Shown here: positions 11,877-24,152 of the stretch, in pieces
Layout of the letters: every line of letters starts with the position of its first letter
Position numbering within the stretch: position 1 is the stretch's first letter
NCBI GenBank assembly: GCA_027596075.1
Contig: JADGJC010000066.1
Location: 1 to 64,000 of the forward strand
Source: Rhizophlyctis rosea
Taxonomy: Eukaryota > Chytridiomycota > Chytridiomycetes > Rhizophlyctidales > Rhizophlyctidaceae
DNA: 64,000 nt
Reading direction: 5' to 3'
Translations under genes and position numbers: made by a program
The notes under the pieces: model-generated
What the model was told of the DNA's origin: nothing
Databases searched by the model: none
What the model saw: the letters and a program-made list of their open reading frames with translations, nothing else

Positions 11877-13252
11877 CTCAATTTTTCTCTTCCATTCTTT
11901 TCATCAAAACCTCCTCCAATGTACGATTTTTGTGCGAGAGGCTTTCTTACTTCTGATGCCTCATTTCCAATTCCATTTTGCTTGATCAAAACCGGAGGGG
12001 TTACTACTGGTGCGGACTGTCTGTTCATTGGGCCCAGACCACGACGGCGAGTGATTGGACACCATTGGTCATGCGCCACTGAGGCGCCCATGTCGTGTGC
12101 CACTGTGCCACCAGCAGTCTAGGACACGTGGGTCCAATCTTGTAGGTCATTCCAATTTTGAGGCTGAATTTTCCCTTCCCACAGACGAGCAGATATTTGC
12201 GGACTTGGTGGACTGGTAAGTGGCCCAGGGTGTGGGAAAAGACATGTTCCACTACCACTTTGTACTATTTATGGGCTCAAGAAAACCACCGCCTCGGAGC
12301 TATTGCCAGATGGGCTGTCGTCCAGATGGAATGGAACGTGATCAATATATCAATTTCAATGCTTTGGTTTCGCGTAACACGGTACGATTGTGCCGCCACA
12401 AATGGGTCCACGTGCGGCACCAACTGCCTTCACGGAGCGTCAATACCAAAACTCGGTGTCTCTCGATACTCGACCATGCACCAAGGGTGGGTGAATACAG
12501 GGAGTATAACCCCTCATAATAGCATCGATGGCTTCTTGCCCCACAGAGAGCGCGTTCGAGTTCGCCAACGAAACATAGGAGGGCGCACACAACGTGATGC
12601 CAACTGATGGTCAACGTGATCAATTCTAACTTTCTACCGCAAACGGCCGCTGTCTCCGAATGCCCAAATGCTATTAGAATGTGCTCAGAGGAGCTGATTC
12701 AGCAGAATTGCACATTCGAAAATCGATTGGGTCTTGACCCTGAACTCCTCCCATCCTTCCGCTTTCCCCACCGTCAGCCCGGCCCGTTCGTCATACCGAG
12801 CGTGTGGGAAAGGAAGGATTATCTTCATTTCTGTCTCTTCTCAGGACCCAAGCAATCAGAACGTGAACGTACAGTTGCATAGCCGCCGATCAAAGGGAAT
12901 TGCACAAGACGCAAAAATCTTCAATTCTCTCCGTCTTCCCCGCCCATACTTAATGAACCTCATATCATCGGGCTCCTTTACCTCTCCGGATGGTTTAATT
13001 TGAGAACCATTCCCTTGCTCGTCTCCTTCCCAAGTTCTGTCGTTTGTTCGTCTTGTTCGCAACCTTTGACTGCTCTCCATGGTTGCTATCCAGTAAACAC
13101 GTCGCGCACTCCCTCGAACGCATGGAGCAGGTCTCTTAGCACTCTACTTCAAAAGCACTTCAATCCGTTCATCCACCACTCCCTAATCTACCAACAACAA
13201 GTAGTCAATAATACTCCATCCCACTCTTCATTTCCCACACAAAACTGCAACA
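11877..13252. other. intergenic region upstream of the PhoD gene
   Basis: About 1.4 kb without a convincing gene. Frames of up to 149 codons (12158-12607) show no family motif. Two CACGTG E-boxes lie at 12125 and 12409; the first reads CACGTGGG. The last 250 bases before the PhoD ATG are CT- and CA-rich, typical of a fungal leader. Confidence 0.4.
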
Positions 13253-15422
13253 ATGTGTCAACCACGATCACCACCATCATCGCATCCCTGCCTCCTAACC
13301 GTCTCTCTCCTCCTTCTCGCCGCCTTCGTCCCCTCAACGTCATCCTCAATCCTAAAATCCAACCTACCCTCCAACCCCGCCCCTGTCCCACTACCAAACC
13401 TCCACGCCGTCCTGGCCCACAAGAACAGAAATAACCAACCACACTCTTTGCCAGATGTCAGCGAGACGAACCCTGCGGAGAGCCGGTGGAGAAATGTGGA
13501 GGTTGTAGACAATATGGTGTATGGGAATCCGTTGAGGGGGAAGAAGGGTGTGAGGGTGGAGGGGATGGAGGCATTGAATGGACCGAAGAAGCCTAGTGTG
13601 GAGGATGTCGGAGAGAGTGAGGGAGTAAAATTCTTGCACGGTATCGCATCTGGGGATCCATTTAGTGATTCTGTAATGTGAGTTTCATTTTCGACTTAGT
13701 TCGAAAAATGGTTTTTACAGATTTTCAATCCAACTGCTCCACATCAGATTATGGACGAAAATCACCCCACCACCAACACAGGATACGGCACCCATCGTCG
13801 TCATGTACGAAGTCTTTGATTCTCCTATTGTCGATGCAGAGGTTTTGCGAATGCAGGACAGGGACAAGGGCAATCGACAGAGCCCAAACAGCACACCCCG
13901 CTGCAGATGGGGGCTGTCCTGACGGGTCCGGAGGTAGACTATACTGTCAAGGTTGATGTCAAGGGTTTGCGGCCTGCCACACGGGTAAGTTTTGTAGTTG
14001 CAAATGATCATGGGCGTGCTCAATACTGATTGTGTATTCGATATTCAACAGTATTACTACCGCTTCTACGTGTCCCCATCTACCTCAACATCTCCTTCCC
14101 ACTCCTCTGATTCCTCTCCATCCTCCTCCCTATCACTACCAATCTACTCCCCATCTGGCACAACCCTCACCCTCCCCTCCGCCAATGCCGACATTGACTC
14201 CCTCAACCTCGCTGTCGTGTCTTGTTCGAATGCCGCTATGGGCTACTTCAACGCCTATGCTAACGTTGCAGCTAGAAAAGAAGTTGATGTCGTTGTCCAC
14301 TTGGGCGATTACATTTATGAATATGCTGACGGAGAGTTTGGCTACGGAGCACCTATAGGCCGGACTCCTGAGCCGAATGTCAACCTCCGTACCCTTTCCG
14401 ACTACCGCACCCGGCACGCTCAATACAAACGCGACCCAGATCTCCAAGCTGCCCATGCTGCACATCCCTGGATCGTCATTTGGGACGACCACGAATTCAT
14501 GGACAACATTGATGGAACAGGCGAACACGACGCACGAATCCGAGCGGGCATGCGCGCTTACTTCGAGTACCTCCCCATCCGTGAAACCCAACTGGACCGC
14601 CAAGGCTACATCTACCGCTCCTTCTCCTTCGGCAATCTCTTTGACCTAATCATGCTCGACACCCGCATCGAAGGGCGCGAAGTCACCGATGTTCGCGATA
14701 CCCAGATCTTAGACCACCCGAACCGGACCATCCTTGGCGCCCAGCAAGAAGATTGGTTCTTCTCCCGACTCATGAGCTCCCAATCACGTAATGCAACATG
14801 GAGACTAGTAGGAAATCAAGTTGTCTTCTCCCCGCTTCAGGCCAATTCCTACCCCATTGGCGTAGACTCCTGGGACGGCTACCCAACCGCCCGTCAACGC
14901 GTCCTGACCCACCTCTCAGAAAATCACATCTCCAACACGGTGTTCGTGACCGGCGACGTCCATGCCTCCTTCGTCTTTGACGTGCCCTCCAACCCTTTCA
15001 ACGTCTCCTCCCCTTCCCTAGCCGTCGAACTCGTCGGACCCTCAATATCCTCCCCAACCCCCATGGAATCCCTCTCCTTAGCCTCTGTCAACCCAATCTT
15101 CGAGTTCCTCGTCTCCTACTTCTCGCCTCACAACCGGTTCGTCAACCTACGTGAGCATGGGTATATGATGCTGCACATCACACGGGAGTCCATCACGACG
15201 AGGTATCATTACGTGGAAAGTGTACGGCGGGCAACCCGAAAGGAGAGATTGGGCGCTGTGGCGAGGGTTGTGAGTGGGAAGAACAGGGTGGAGGTGGTGG
15301 AAGTTATGGAGGTTGGTGGGTTGGGCGGATACTTGAGGCGAGGTATGGAGGGAGGTATGAAGTGGAAGTGGTGGGATTTTGATTATTGGTTGGGGGTTTT
15401 GGGAAGGGTTGGCGGATTTTAG
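13253..15422 (+). CDS. phoD: PhoD-family alkaline phosphatase/phosphodiesterase, secreted
   Basis: Metal-dependent phosphoesterase of the PhoD family, releasing phosphate from organic esters outside the cell. Exons are 13253-13677, 13748-13841, 13907-13984 and 14052-15422, about 655 residues. An N-terminal hydrophobic stretch (LLTVSLLLLAAFV) is a likely signal peptide. The PhoD N-terminal domain follows (HGIASGDPFSDSVI, DYTVKVDVKGL, YYYRF), then the metallophosphatase core: LAVVSCSN, VVVHLGDYIYEY, WIVIWDDHEFMDN and FVTGDVHASF, which carry the metal-binding Asp, Asn and His residues. The third intron (13842-13906) starts with the unusual donor GTTTTG; it is needed to keep frame between IVDAE and MGAVLTGP. 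E-boxes lie upstream at 12125 and 12409. Family assignment is firm. Confidence 0.92.
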
Positions 15423-15872
15423 GAGAGTACTGGGGTTTTGGAACTGGGTGGTGGCTTAAACATTGTGAAGGATTTGTAATATAGCTTTTTGAATGGTGGG
15501 GGCGTGGGAAAGGCCAACGCTGAAGGTTGTATGTGTTGCCTCTTTTTCTTTTTCTTTCTGTGATATATTTATCGAATATAGGATACCATACGACGTTGTT
15601 GAGTAGGGCTCTGAAAAAGGAGAAACCCTGAAACCATAGTACTGCTTGTCGATAAGAGCTTGAGGATAATCTTGTGTTGCTGTTTGCACTATTGTTCCGG
15701 TTCGGAACCGATGGCTGGGAGCTCATGTAACTCCCCAACGAAGTGACTTTTGAAAAATTCTTCATTGATGGCGGGCATGGACTATTCGTTGCGGTGCACT
15801 GCTATTTACATTTAACACACAACGCTTATCAGCAATTGAGACGCGCTATGGCACTGAATTCTCACCACCAAA
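15423..15872. other. convergent intergenic region
   Basis: Between the PhoD stop (+) and the Virilizer stop (-). Short AT-rich frames only; presumably the two 3' UTRs. Confidence 0.5.
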
Positions 15873-18800
15873 CTACTCATTCACCCACCCACCACCCTCA
15901 CCCGTCATCCACCTCCCATACCCAGAATATGGGCCACTCCCGCCCGTAAATTCCCCTCCCTCACCCTGCATCTCACCCGCACCAATTGGCTGTTGCTGCC
16001 ACTCCCCCCTCCCTCCGGCCCTCGCTCCGCTTGCTGGCGGCGACACCCCGACGCTCGCACTCGCCATCCCCATGCCCTGCCCGGGCCACATACCCCACCA
16101 AGGCCCCATATCTGGCGGAGGCGGCCCATAACCCATTACTCCCTTTCCAAACAATCCGAACCCACCCTCAGGCCCACTAACCCTCCTCACCCTTCCCTGT
16201 ACCTCCTGCTGCATTCCCACTTCAAAAGGCCCCTCACCCACCACATCCCCTCCACCCTCCATCGTCGGAAGCTTATCCCCAGCCTCATACGTATCAACAT
16301 GCATACTCGGCGGCCGACTAGTATTAGCTTTCCGGTTAACATGCGTAGTCCGGAACTCATTCTTGAAATACTGCCGATAGTACTGCGGCTGTTGGGGCTG
16401 CTGGGATTCTGAGCGGCCCCTGCCCAATCGAGCGATGTCGTCTGGTGGTGGCACTTCTAAGGGCTGCATCGGATTTGTGGGGCGTTTTGGTGATGTGAAG
16501 GTGGTAGGAGAAGGGTGAGGCGATTCGTCTAGGACAGTGAGGGTATGGATGTCGTGAGGAGTTAGATTTGGGTGAGATTGCTTTAAGCGTTTGTAAAAGT
16601 CGAATGCGGGGAGGATGTCGTGGAGGAGTTCGTTGTAGATGACTTTGGAGTCTTGAGTTTCGAAGAAGGGGGACATATCGTCTTCGGTTGAGTGTGGAGC
16701 GACGACGGGCACGTTGCTGGAGAGCATGTCGTCTAGAGATCGTTTCGTTCCTTTGCGAGTCAACTCGCCTACATCCCGCGCTTCATCAACGCCCTTGACT
16801 CTTGACAAGACGGTCCAACCTTGCTGTGCAGCATTCACAACTTTACCCGGAACCGCATCTCCTTCCATCTCACCAGTCAATTCCCCCTTCTCCCCATCGC
16901 CGACCGTCCCATCATGCCTTCCAACAAACTCCCCAACAGCCCTCCGAACATCATCAAACTCCTTCGCTTCCATCAACTTCTCTAGCCCCCCATCTCGTGT
17001 TACCACACTGACCACCCTCAACAACCCAACTACAACCTCTGCCGTCCCACCACGGAAAGGGGTACTCAGAAGCTCCACTAGGCGTCTCCACACTTGTCCA
17101 AACAATTCGTTAGCCGTCTCCATTCCGCCAACCACATTGCTAACACCCTTAACTTCCAAGTAATCACCCAAAAAGCTCACAAACTCTTCTCCTCCCTCCC
17201 TCTTGTCCTCTTCAGCCGCGCCGCCTCTCCCAACCTGCCCACAAATAATCTTCAAAATACTCTCACAACCTTCTTTGCTGATTCCCTTTCCGCTCGCAAC
17301 CAAAAGGACCGCGAAAGCTTCTCTTCGAACCCCTTCCACCGCCTCCAATATAGTCAACATAACCTCATAAAATGCAGCACCCGTTTGCGCAACAACCGTC
17401 TTCCACACCCCAAGCGAAACGGAAGAAGCCACACCACCCAATATCACCAACCATCTTCTTATCTTGCCCTCAATATTCTTCTGATCCCCCTCCCGCGTCC
17501 CATACCCCGACACCAACCCGCGAATCTCATCCACAATCATTGCCGTGAGCGCAGCCGACAAGGACGCCGACGTGTCCGAATCCACATCTAGTCCCACCAA
17601 CCGACCTACAAGAGCCCTCACATCCTGCCACACCCGCTTCTCAACCGTCCTCCCACCCATCCGTACTACATTCACCAACTCCCTCCGGAGAGGTCCCAGT
17701 TCTCGACACCATACACCCTTCACAACATCCCAATCACTCACCACTTCTTCTCCCTTCTCTTCCTCCTTGCCCCCCGTCGGTGCAGCAGGTACAACCAACC
17801 CCAAAAGCCGCAAACAAGCACCAAGCCCGAAACAATCTACATGGACTCCCGTCTCAAGGATATGTTTGATCAGCACTCCTACGGACGGCCCAAAACGCGG
17901 TCTAACGCTCCCATCCTCGTAACAAATTACAGAGGCCAAACGACGTAACAAATCTACCACGCCCATCTTCACCATCTCTCCTCCTACCCCACTCCCTTCT
18001 CCACGCTCTAATAAGACATAAACCTCAACCAAAACAGCCAAAACCCCACCCAATGCACCCCCACAAGGCCTTACGCGCACGTCGACGTCTTTACGTCGCA
18101 CGAAGACTTCGGTGGGAGAAGCGAGGACGGGCGTCAGCGTTTCCGAGATGCGTTGGACGGTTGGCGGGTGGGGAGGGCGGTCGTTCCGAGGGATGCTCGT
18201 GTCATATATGGGGAGGAGGTTGCGGAGGATGTCGAGGGAGGTGCGGATACAGGCAAGTGCATCGTCGTTAGCGGCTGGATCGGCGCTCAGCTCACTGCTA
18301 GACGATACGTCGACACAAACTCGCAAAATCCTCCCCAAAAAGCTCACAACGCCCTCCTCCGCCAACCCGCCCTCAAGCCCAACAAAAGCGTTTTCCTCAA
18401 GCCACGCTGAGACGATTTTACGTTCTGTTTCGGTGACATTCAGGGCGTGAAGCATGGTGCGTAGGGCGACGGCAATGTATGCGAAGTTTGGGTTGGTTAG
18501 TGTTGTCGGAGAGATGAAGGTTTTCAGGAGGGATGTGATGCCGGTTGTAGTGTAAAGGTGGAGAGGTCTTATGATTGGTTGGAGGGCGGAGTTTGTGGGG
18601 AGCGGAGTGGAGTGGAGAAGGTTAGCGAGCGTGCGTTGTGAGGGCGAGTGGAGGAGGGCGCTTAGAATTTCGGTAAGAGGTACTGCGAGACGGGAAGAGG
18701 GTGATTCGTCGGCGAGGAGGTTGAAGATGTGGGGTACAGCATCCAGCGAAACTAGAACTGAGATAACCGCCTGATAAACCATGATCGAACCCCCCTTCAG

Positions 18801-21713
18801 CATGGTCGCTATTCTCGTCACCGCATTGTGGACGTCACGTTGACGTTCCCCGCTAACTCGCGATCCGTTGCCGACGGCATTGACAAACTCCTCCACAACG
18901 CCCACGACACGAAACGAGCTCTCCATCAAACTGATCAAAACCTCTGGAGTAACGACACCCAAAACATGCTGCGCGCACTCACTCTCCCCAACTCCTCGCC
19001 TCCACCCATCAACCCACCTCCCAACCTTCAAATCCTCCTCCATCCCCATCTCCCTTCCCACCACACCACCCAAATCGCCAATCCCCAGCTCACAATCCGC
19101 TCCACCTTGCACACCCAATAGCTTCTTCCAAACTCCCCACCACCCCTCCCCGCCCTCAGCATCAATCTCCCCACACAAAAACAACAACCCATCCTTATCA
19201 TCGAGAAGCACCACCACAACACGCACCACCGATTTCCAAACTTCCTCATAATGCGCGGACGTGACAGGAAGGAAGGCAAGTAAGAGGGTCAAAGATGGGA
19301 GGAAGCGAGTTGCGCTTATGTAAGGGAGGATTTGTGATGGATCGCTGGTGGTCGATGGGGAGCAGAGGGAAGACGCAATGAGATCCAGAGCTTTTATCAC
19401 CTTCGACCAATCGGCGACCGATTCGCGATTTAGTCCCAGCGTTGGGTCTGCAGAAATCCTACCAGCCACTAAAACCGCCGCCGATGCCAAACTCGATGTT
19501 CCCGCTACCCCTCCCTCGCGCGCTCCTCCCCTCACGACCTCCCAAACACTCCTCGCCGTCTCCTCAACAGTAACGCAAGCTTCCCAACAATGGACTTTCC
19601 GCCTCAAATGTCCTAAGACCGCCTCACACCTCTTCAAGGAACCGGCATTGTCTCCACTCATTCTAACCGGTAAAGGATCAAGGTAGCATTGATAAAGCGA
19701 CCCTGGCGATGGAGGCGAAGAAGCCATGAGATCCAACTGAGGAGTTGTGATGTGCCGAAGGATAGCGGGACTGTCGCAACATGCAGTCAGAGTTTCTAGA
19801 ATCATTTGTGCATGAGCGGAGGGTAGCGAGTCGGTTGTGAGGGTTTTGAGGAGGTTAGGAAGAACATTCGGTATCTATCATCAACGGAATATACAGTACG
19901 TAGGAGTTGGATGATGCCCGAACGGATTGGAAATAGAAACTGCTGCTGTCACCTCTGTGCCTTACCAGGAGAGATGCAACTTTCTCGCCGCAATGACTTC
20001 CGATTCTAATCAGGTGTAGAGCTGTTTCGAATTCGCTGGCGTACTGATTATTGTTGGGGTGGGAGAACGTGGTGAGGATGCTGCGCAATCGCAAATGAGC
20101 TTAATTGGGTGTACTATACTCACTCCGAGTCGTACATCATCCCCGATTGCCACATTGACTGCGCCGAGCAGGGCGGTAATGCACGCTGTCAGTGCAGCCG
20201 GCGTAAGAACGCGTTAATTCTTTCAGGCTGGTGCAATTCCTGCATCTAACCGTACCTGATACGTCTGCACGCTCCTCTTCCCCCAAAACCAATTGATCCA
20301 CCACCGTCCCCGCAGCAACATCCAAAAGCGAGCCCACCGATTGAATCACACTTTCGTCAACATATGACTGCTCCTCTCCAAGGTTGACCGACTGAAATAC
20401 TTTGACAGCGTCTTGAAATCGCGTCGCGTTCGCGCGAGATTGTTGTCGTACAGCCCGGGAGAAGGCAAGGCTACGTTGTGCGGCGTCGAGGAGGGTGTCG
20501 GTTGGCATGACATGAGAGCATTTGAGAATAGGATTAGGGAATGGAGGTTGCTCGGGGAGCGGCACTTGTTGTGCAGTGATGGGCGGGAGGCGTGGTGGAG
20601 CATTTTCCGGGGAGGGTTGAGGAGTGGGTAGATGTGATGTTGTTGCAGGCGGGCGGGGGGTGGATGGGATCTATTGTTGAAAAGATATTCGAGCTCAGTT
20701 TGGCTTCAAACATCTGCATCTAAATACCTGGACAATACCGACCTTTTGGGATGCACCATCGGCCTGCCATCCAAAAACGCAAATAGTCAAAGCTTCAAAT
20801 GGACCGCTGACTTTGATGGCCTGGGTGACTACCTGTCGGTGTCCCGGAGGATCATGTTGAGCATTAAACCTCGGCAGGTGAGCGATGAGTATGCTATCAT
20901 TACCTCCTCGAACGCCAACTCCTGAAGACCATTGCCCTCTTTAAACTCAAACGGCACCACCGACTGCTGGATCCAATCCGCGTCGGCCTGACGAGCGTTA
21001 GTTGGGAGCCAGGAAAGTTCGAGGGGGAATGAGGCGGGCTTTGTTTTTCTGCAATGAATGCCGGTATGAGTGAGCATGTTTGATTGATTGGCGAATGCGA
21101 GGTCCAAATGAGGGACGATATGATATGAAATCAGTCCGACGATCAGCGTGTCTAAAGTGAACACTGATCACCGGCCGCATCAAATATTCAACCCTTCAAA
21201 CAATAGTGATCCAGTGCACCCTGACATATTTTACGGCTTCATCATGACTTATCACTCCTTGCGCTTCCGAATTTTCAACAACTGATAATGCCGCTTTTGA
21301 TGGTGGGATCCAGTCCCGATTCCCATCACTCACTGTTTCATCCTTGTCGCCTCACCCGCTCGAAGCCGATACCCAACCCGCGGCCATCAGTACCGTACGC
21401 GTAAAAGTTCCCAAACTCACCCTATTATCCGTCGACTTTCGTCGACTCTTAGCTGATAACCACTCGGGAGCAGTGCAACTCTCGTTATCACATGAGGTAC
21501 TTTGAACCTCAATATCTTCGCTTCTCTGCGGGTTTTGACTGATGGGACTGAGGCAGAGGTAGGGGTGGTCCCGGCTGCTGCTTCGTCGGCAACGTCCTGA
21601 TATACAGTAGCAGCTATGAGTATGCGGGTCTGTTTTGGATCTAGAAGGCGGAGTTGTGGTCAATCATTGACGTCGGAAGAGCACTGGCCATGAAAGTTAC
21701 CAGGTGCACTCAT
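15873..21713 (-). CDS. VIRMA: Virilizer/VIRMA-like subunit of the m6A mRNA methyltransferase complex
   Basis: Scaffold of the nuclear m6A writer complex, which holds the METTL3/METTL14 enzyme with WTAP-type partners. Eight exons join in phase: 21713-21701, 21640-21421, 21048-20904, 20832-20728, 20670-20256, 20185-20124, 20043-19966 and 19874-15873, giving 1,679 residues. The N-terminal Virilizer domain (about 1-150) reads ILRFKVPHVITRVALLPSGY, FPLELSWLP, then VTQAIKVSGPFEALTICVFGW. A long run of armadillo-like helices fills the middle. Near residue 1535 (about 16290-16320) lies NTSRPPSMHVDTYE, matching the C-terminal motif I remember from animal VIRMA, followed by a Gly/Pro-rich tail. The start ATG at 21713 gives a 13-nt first exon, the least certain part; the 372-nt second intron is also long. 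Confidence 0.88.
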
Positions 21714-22698
21714 TCTGGCGTGAGAAAGAGGTTTTGTTGGATTAATTGCGAGAGAACACGCATTCAGTATGTTATTGAGTTCGGACGAGCAAGTTCTAGA
21801 TACTGAAGTCAGGAAGACAGATCAAAATGAGAGCGAATCAGGAACAGGAAAATCAAACATTGTGTAAGGAAAAGAGGACTGAGTGGATGTGGCACGCCTT
21901 TACCACATGAGACATTCATGATGATACACACTGACCCCTCAGACGCGCGCTGGGTGGAGAAGTGCAAGTGAAACATGACGAGTCGGGACCAAGGGCCCGG
22001 GACAGCTGGGGCTTATGTAGGGGAATGATGGCGCGGTACGACTACTTATTATCGCTCGTACTCTCGCTGAAAGAACATTTGTGCTGATAGTGCTCAAAGT
22101 TGCTGTTTGCGGCCACCACATGCATATGAACAGAACAAAAGGACTATTGGTATCATATTCACAGCAATGTATATCTGCCTCGGCCTTATCCATCGCGATG
22201 TGAACAGTATCGTGATCTTCTCGCCATAAGTACATCATATTCTGGCAAGGACTTGCAAATCATGATGGACGATGAATGTGTTCCATAGACGTGTAGCAAT
22301 ACAATTGAGGGTCGTTGTGGTTGTTGTGGTGGTTTCGGAAGCCATCAAATCGAAACAGTTTTTGGATTGAACATATGCCAGCGGCGCATCACGAAATTGG
22401 GCTGTCACCATGCATGGGTTTGTCAGACGGTGGTGAGCTGCACAGCCGATGGTACGGCGAGATGCCTCTGAACCACACATACCAATGACGCAGAAGGAAG
22501 TTGCTGACTGCTAGTCACCAGTCCACTCACACCAATTTCTGACGCCTGCAGGCAAGCGTCACGATGCTAGCACTTCCCAGAAACAAGCCACGAATTTCTC
22601 CAACCTGCTATAAGACAGAAAACACGAGACGAACTTTACACTCTACCTCTGAACTATCTGCACCGCCACTAACACATAATTGCAACCCTGAACATCCC
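21714..22698. other. intergenic region upstream of VIRMA
   Basis: About 1 kb between the Virilizer start and the 3' end of the next minus-strand gene. It holds a GTTGTG/GTGGTT-type simple stretch near 22313-22335. No supported gene; presumably the Virilizer promoter. Confidence 0.4.
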
Positions 22699-24152
22699 CT
22701 ACCCCACATTCTTAGTCAACCACCGCCGCAAACACTTCGTCTTCCCCCGCGCTCCCGTCCGCCTACCCGCCGTATCCGCAGGATACTCCACCATAGTAAT
22801 AATACACTCCTTCTGCGGATTCTCCGTATTCCACCTCCTAGACCGCGGCGAAGACTCAATCTTCTGACTAGTCCCTTCAATCGGATCCAACACCGTGATC
22901 GCGGAGGTGTTGTAGTCGAAGATTAGGACTTCACGGTCCCAGAAGATCATCCAGTCAGGGTCAGTGCACTGAGTGGGAGTGATTTGGATGGTGTAGAGGA
23001 GGTGGGCGGAGAAGTTTAGGACTTCGATGGCAGTGGTCATGCCGTACTCGGCACTATCATCAGCTACGCAGAGGAATAGGTTGAATCGGCTCATTTGGAG
23101 CCCTCTAACGGTTGACCGGCTTTGGTACGTGCCCAGGAGCCTTTTGTCTGAGAGCCGGAAGATGTCGATGAGTGTGATGAAATTCAATGCAGAGTCATCG
23201 GTCGGATCGTCGCAGATGTTGCTATAAGCCAGCATCGTTTCGTTGAAACCTATGTGCAAGTATTTGAACAATTCATATCGGTATGATGGATTGAGGAGGG
23301 ACGAGACGTGGAGTTCGCATCCAGGCGTCATGGTGTTGCCACTGTTCCGGAGTTGGAATATATGATTTCCGCAAATGGTTGTGGTGGTGGAGAAGATGCG
23401 TGGACATTCTGCTAGATGGTGTCCATCTCGGTAATGCCTCATGGACAATGTGCCAGGGTTCAAGCAACAAGCAGTGGCGTGGGTGCGAACGTAGGACGGA
23501 GGTGTGCGATAGTAATTTTGGGATGGCTCGATGTCCTCGAATGTTACGGATGAATAAACATGAGCAGTGTCAAATATAGCGGAAGAAGTCACGTCTGAGT
23601 TGCCTTTTCGAAAGACGTTGAGCTGGCAAATTACTTCGCCGGTCTCAAAGCAACCGAGAATATGACGACTAAGAGGTCCGCTATTCAGAGCGTTTGTCAA
23701 GCTCCGTACAACCGAACTACCAGTCCTCGGAACTGACTCTCCAAACTCCAACTCCTCAACTTTTCCCTCATTGATCTCCCTCGGCACCCACTCCCTCCCC
23801 CACCCCCAGGAAACCAAAGCAATGTCCCTCCAATTCTCGTCCCTTGTAGCACCGGTGAACAGCCGGGTGGATAATTGGCCGCAAGTTGCGGTCCCCAAAT
23901 AGGTTCCACAGCGGCAATTCGGATCAGAGACGCCCAGAGACTGCATACGCGCTCGCAGGTTAGGAGAGAAGGAACGGTCGTTTGGGCAAAGATTGGGATC
24001 AGGACATCGGCAAGTGTTCCGACGGTCGGCATTTTGTTCAAGGGTTGGTCGAGCGTTTCAGACGAATTTAAGCGAGGAGGCACAGGCTTGTCAAGAGCAG
24101 TGCCGGGTGAGGAAGAGTATGAAGATGTGGGACGTTCTGTTTGCTGTGACAA
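22699..24152 (-). CDS. F-box-like protein with a frameshift after the F-box region
   Basis: Two overlapping minus-strand frames together give one protein. The first (ATG at 24032, or further up near 24152) encodes an F-box-like segment, LADVLIPIFAQTTVPSLLTC followed by VCSLWASLI and IWGPQLAA. Near 23860-23872 homology passes to the neighbouring frame, STRLFTGATRDENWRDIAL, which stays open to 22699. The long C-terminal part has beta-propeller-like segments (HILGCFETGEVICQLNVF, LLGTYQSRSTVRGLQMSRF, DREVLIFDYNTSAITVLD). No splice pair spans the shift, so it is a real one-base indel or a sequence error. A decayed copy of the 3' half lies at 32690-33080. It may be an SCF substrate receptor; that is inference. 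Confidence 0.65.

Noticed and set aside
12158..12607. 149-codon plus-strand frame upstream of PhoD
   Set aside because: No recognisable motif and no neighbouring exons; likely chance.
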